A DNA stretch of 7,261 bases from a bacterium HR12 (lineage in GTDB: Bacteria; Actinomycetota; UBA4738; HRBIN12), in assembly GCA_002898915.1 (NCBI GenBank), contig BEHO01000053.1:1-7261 (forward strand). The letters run 5' to 3'. The notes under the pieces were generated by a model. The model was not told where the DNA came from. It searched no databases and saw only the letters and a list, made by a program, of their open reading frames with translations. The position numbers and the translations under genes are program-made. This document shows, piece by piece, positions 4,783 to 7,261 of this stretch; position 1 is the stretch's first letter, and each line of letters starts with the position of its first letter.

Positions 4783-6213
4783 GTGAGCACGCCCAGGGAC
4801 GTCCTCGCGATGGCCAAGGCCGAGGGGGTCGAGATCGTCGACCTCCGGTTCTCGGACCTGCCGGGGCTCATGCAGCACTTCTCGATCCCCGTCGCCGAGC
4901 TCACCGAGGCGAGCTTCGAGGATGGGCTGGGGTTCGACGGGTCCTCGATCCGCGGGTTCCAGGAGATCCAGGAATCGGACATGCTCCTCGTGCCCGACGC
5001 GAGCACCGCGTTCCTGGACCCCTTCACCGAGCACCGCACGCTCGTCCTCCACTGCTTCGTGAAGGACCCGATCACCGGCGAGATGTACTCACGCGACCCG
5101 CGCTACATCGCCCGCAAGGCCGAGCTGTACCTGCGGCAGACGGGGATCGCCGACACCTCGTACTGGGGCCCGGAGTGCGAGTTCTACATCTTCGACGGCG
5201 TCCGGTTCGACCAGAACCAGCACGAGGGCTACTACCACATCGACGCCGTGGAGGGGGTGTGGACGGCGGGCCGCGAGCGCGAGCCCACCGGCGAGCCGAA
5301 CCGCGGCTACAAGCCCCGGTACAAGGAGGGGTACTTCCCGATCCCGCCGATGGACCACTACCAGGACCTCCGGAGCGAGATGGTCCGGAACCTGCAGCGG
5401 GTCGGCATCGAGGTCGAGGTGCACCACCACGAGGTCGGCACCGCCGGCCAGGCCGAGATCGACATCCGCTACGGCACGCTGCTCGCGACCGCCGACAACG
5501 TGATGAAGTACAAGTACGTCGTCAAGAACACGGCCTGGCGGGCGGGCAAGACCGTCACCTTCATGCCCAAGCCGATCTTCATGGACAACGGCTCGGGGAT
5601 GCACACCCACCAGAGCCTGTGGCGCGACGGCGAGAACCTGTTCTGGGACGAGGTGGGGTACGCGGGGATCAGCGACACCGCGCGCTGGTACATCGGCGGG
5701 CTCCTCGCGCACGCGCCGGCGCTGCTCGCCTTCACCAACCCGACGACGAACTCCTTCCGACGGCTGGTCCCCGGGTACGAGGCCCCCATCAACCTCGTCT
5801 ACTCGCAGCGGAACCGCTCGGCGTGCGTGCGGATCCCGCTCTACTACAAGACGCCGGCCGCCAAGCGCCTCGAGTTCCGCACGCCGGACCCGTCGTGCAA
5901 CCCGTACCTGGCCTTCGCGGCGATGCTGATGGCCGGCCTGGACGGGATCAAGAACAAGATCGAGCCCCCGGAGCCGATCGACAAGGACCTGTACGACCTG
6001 CCGCCCGAGGAGAAGGCGCAGGTCAAGCATGTGACCGGCTCCCTCGAGGAGGTCCTCGACGCGCTCGAGGCCGACCACCAGTGGCTGCTCGAGGGCGGGG
6101 TGTTCACCCAGGACGTGATCGACACCTGGCTCGAGTACAAGCGGCGCCACGAGCTCGACCAGGTCCGCCTGCGCCCCCACCCGTACGAGTTCTACCTGTA
6201 CTTCGACATCTGA
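4783..6213 (+). CDS. glnA: Glutamine synthetase, type I-beta
   Basis: Makes glutamine from glutamate, ammonia and ATP as a cytoplasmic dodecamer; the main route of ammonium assimilation. It is 476 residues long, close to the 469 of E. coli GlnA. Seen: the beta-grasp loop [10 protein letters not shown] at 50-59 with D52; metal-site E131 and E133 (GPECEF); E217 and E225 in [15 protein letters not shown]274 in [25 protein letters not shown] at 319-335 with flap E333; and [12 protein letters not shown] in the C-terminal third. [10 protein letters not shown] places Y404 at the site adenylylated by GlnE in I-beta enzymes, so activity is probably also controlled covalently. The GTG start at 4783 is set by AAGGGGGAG 7 nt upstream and the normal N-terminus. 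The open frame continues upstream through the lipoprotein region, but that part is a shadow. Transcription is probably under GlnR. Confidence 0.97.
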   Translation: MSTPRDVLAMAKAEGVEIVDLRFSDLPGLMQHFSIPVAELTEASFEDGLGFDGSSIRGFQEIQESDMLLVPDASTAFLDPFTEHRTLVLHCFVKDPITGEMYSRDPRYIARKAELYLRQTGIADTSYWGPECEFYIFDGVRFDQNQHEGYYHIDAVEGVWTAGREREPTGEPNRGYKPRYKEGYFPIPPMDHYQDLRSEMVRNLQRVGIEVEVHHHEVGTAGQAEIDIRYGTLLATADNVMKYKYVVKNTAWRAGKTVTFMPKPIFMDNGSGMHTHQSLWRDGENLFWDEVGYAGISDTARWYIGGLLAHAPALLAFTNPTTNSFRRLVPGYEAPINLVYSQRNRSACVRIPLYYKTPAAKRLEFRTPDPSCNPYLAFAAMLMAGLDGIKNKIEPPEPIDKDLYDLPPEEKAQVKHVTGSLEEVLDALEADHQWLLEGGVFTQDVIDTWLEYKRRHELDQVRLRPHPYEFYLYFDI

Positions 6214-6225
6214 GCCGCGAGCGCG

Positions 6226-6248
6226 GGGGCCGATGTCGGGCCGGCCCC
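6226..6248. terminator. Possible GC-rich hairpin terminator between glnA and the amidase gene
   Basis: GGGGCC (6226-6231) can pair with GGCCCC (6243-6248) around an 11-nt loop, 13 nt after the glnA stop. It lies in the 85-bp gap between two convergent genes and could serve both directions. No T-tract follows on either strand, so the assignment is weak. Nothing else is recognised in this gap. Confidence 0.35.
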
Positions 6249-6298
6249 GTCCGGCAGGCGCTCCGCCAAGGACCCCTTCAGCGTGACGTGGAGGTGGA

Positions 6299-7261
6299 TC
6301 ACCAACCCTGGGGCTCGCCGTACGCGGCCTCGACCAGGTGCAGGATGCCGAGGCGCTCCAGCCGGTCGTGCGGCACGAGCAGGTTGATCTGGACGAACCC
6401 GGGGGGACGGCCGATCTCCACCGCGCCGGAGATCGTGGTCCGGTTCTTCACCTCGTCCACGCTCATCCCGAGGAGCTTCGCGGCCCGTTCCACGCCGTTG
6501 TCGACCGCGGCGTTGATGAACGGCCCCGACCCGAGCACCTGGATCGGCAGCACCGGCCCCTCGAGCTTGGTCCCGTGCTCCATCGCGAGGGCCATCGCCC
6601 GGTCCACCTCGGCCCTCGTGAACGGCCTGGCGAGGAAGGGCAGGTCCTCGACGGGCGGCAGGAGGATGGGGCCGCGAGCGCCAGCCCCTTGATGACCTCG
6701 ATCCGCACGACCACCCGGGCGGAGACGTCGGTGGTGTGCACCGCGACCTCGCCGTCGCCGATCATCGCGTGGACGTCGCCCGCGTAGATCCCCGCGCCGT
6801 CCACCTTGACCGGGACGATGAGGATCGAGCCCTCCCGGACCGAGTCGATGTCCGTATGACGTCGGTCCGCATCTCCAGCTGCTCCTCGGCGACGGCGAAC
6901 CCGTGCTCCGCCCTGACCAGGAACGCCCCGAAGTCCCCGCAGTCGTGGGACGAGGGCAGGTCGATCGCGGGGATCGACCCCAGGTTCCCCGCCGAGACCC
7001 GCACCCGGGTCATCACCCCGACGAGGTCCGCCCTGCCGAGGGCGACGATGGGGTGCTGTCGCGCGTGCTCCCGCAGGACGACCCACTCCCGCGCGTTCCG
7101 CGCGAGCTCCTCCGCCCGCGCGGGTGACACCGTCACCCCGATCTCCTTGGCCTCGTCGAAGACCATCGTGTACCCCTCGACCATGTGGAACGGGATGACC
7201 TCGGAGTGGCAGGCCGAGCACCGCACCGCGCCCTCGCCATCCCGTCGAGGTACGTGTCCGG
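6299..7261 (-). pseudogene. Acetamidase/formamidase-family gene, 5' end outside the window, with two or three -1 frameshifts
   Basis: Members of the FmdA/AmdA family hydrolyse formamide, acetamide or related amides to ammonia and an acid. About 320 residues can be pieced together on the minus strand, but from three or four reading frames. Upstream frame (7242 to about 6860): EVIPFHMVEGYTMVFDEAKE, then SSHDCGDFGAFLV. Middle frame (about 6858 to 6669): DIDSVREGSILIVPVKVDG and GDVHAMIGDGEV, the best family signature. Last frame (about 6667 to 6299): ILLPPVEDLPFL, then the conserved C-terminal part with GSGPFINAAVDNGV and TTISGAVEIG, ending EPQGW. Each frame takes over where the previous one stops matching, so this was one gene. 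All shifts fit loss of a single base. Every other gene here is intact, so either this gene is decaying or the right end has sequencing errors. An ammonia-yielding amidase facing glnA fits the nitrogen theme. The substrate is unknown. Confidence 0.8.

Noticed and set aside
5089..6180. A 363-residue open frame antisense to glnA
   Set aside because: It is the complement of a highly conserved enzyme; Val/Leu/Arg repeats follow from glnA codon use.
6868..7226. Separate small gene starting at GTG 7226
   Set aside because: The coding match continues upstream to the window edge and downstream in a shifted frame, so this is an internal piece of the amidase gene.

Overview
The window is a compact, very GC-rich stretch (strong G/C preference at third codon positions) of bacterial chromosome. 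The best guess is an actinomycete-like organism (Actinomycetota). Three things point that way: an OmpR-type orphan regulator whose DNA-binding half closely resembles actinobacterial GlnR, a type I-beta glutamine synthetase, and several genes that start directly behind a -10 element with no ribosome-binding site. The exact lineage cannot be told from the sequence alone. I see no mobile elements, tRNA/rRNA genes, CRISPR arrays or clear signs of horizontal transfer.

Layout, left to right. A sulfate-assimilation pair is transcribed divergently: sat (ATP sulfurylase, minus strand, cut by the left edge) and cysH (APS reductase, plus strand). cysH runs tail-to-tail into a YegS/DAGK-type lipid kinase (minus), and their stop codons share one CTAG. 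The kinase is divergent from a four-helix membrane protein of DUF2269 type (plus). That gene overlaps by 17 bp, tail-to-tail, a MoaD/ThiS-like sulfur carrier (minus) with residues beyond its Gly-Gly. The carrier is divergent from a GlnR-like regulator (plus), followed on the same strand by a secreted lipoprotein and by glnA. glnA faces the 3' end of an acetamidase/formamidase-family gene (minus) that enters from the right edge and is broken by two, probably three, single-base losses.

Two themes emerge. Sulfur: sulfate to APS (Sat), APS to sulfite (CysH), and a small protein of the kind that carries sulfur as a C-terminal thiocarboxylate. Nitrogen: GlnR-like regulator, glutamine synthetase, and an amidase family whose characterised members release ammonia, which glutamine synthetase consumes. 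A GlnR-box-like array (GTAAC-n6-TTTAC-n6-GAAAC) lies immediately upstream of the glnA promoter, which ties regulator and target together.

Promoters look unusually uniform. The octamer GGTAGCCT occurs at three divergent-gene starts, with GGTATCCT at a fourth, and for two genes it sits only 6-8 nt before the start codon, implying leaderless mRNAs. I found no clearly new multi-gene system. The items most worth following up are the GlnR-glnA locus with its embedded lipoprotein, the tailed sulfur carrier, the recurring promoter octamer and the frameshifted amidase.
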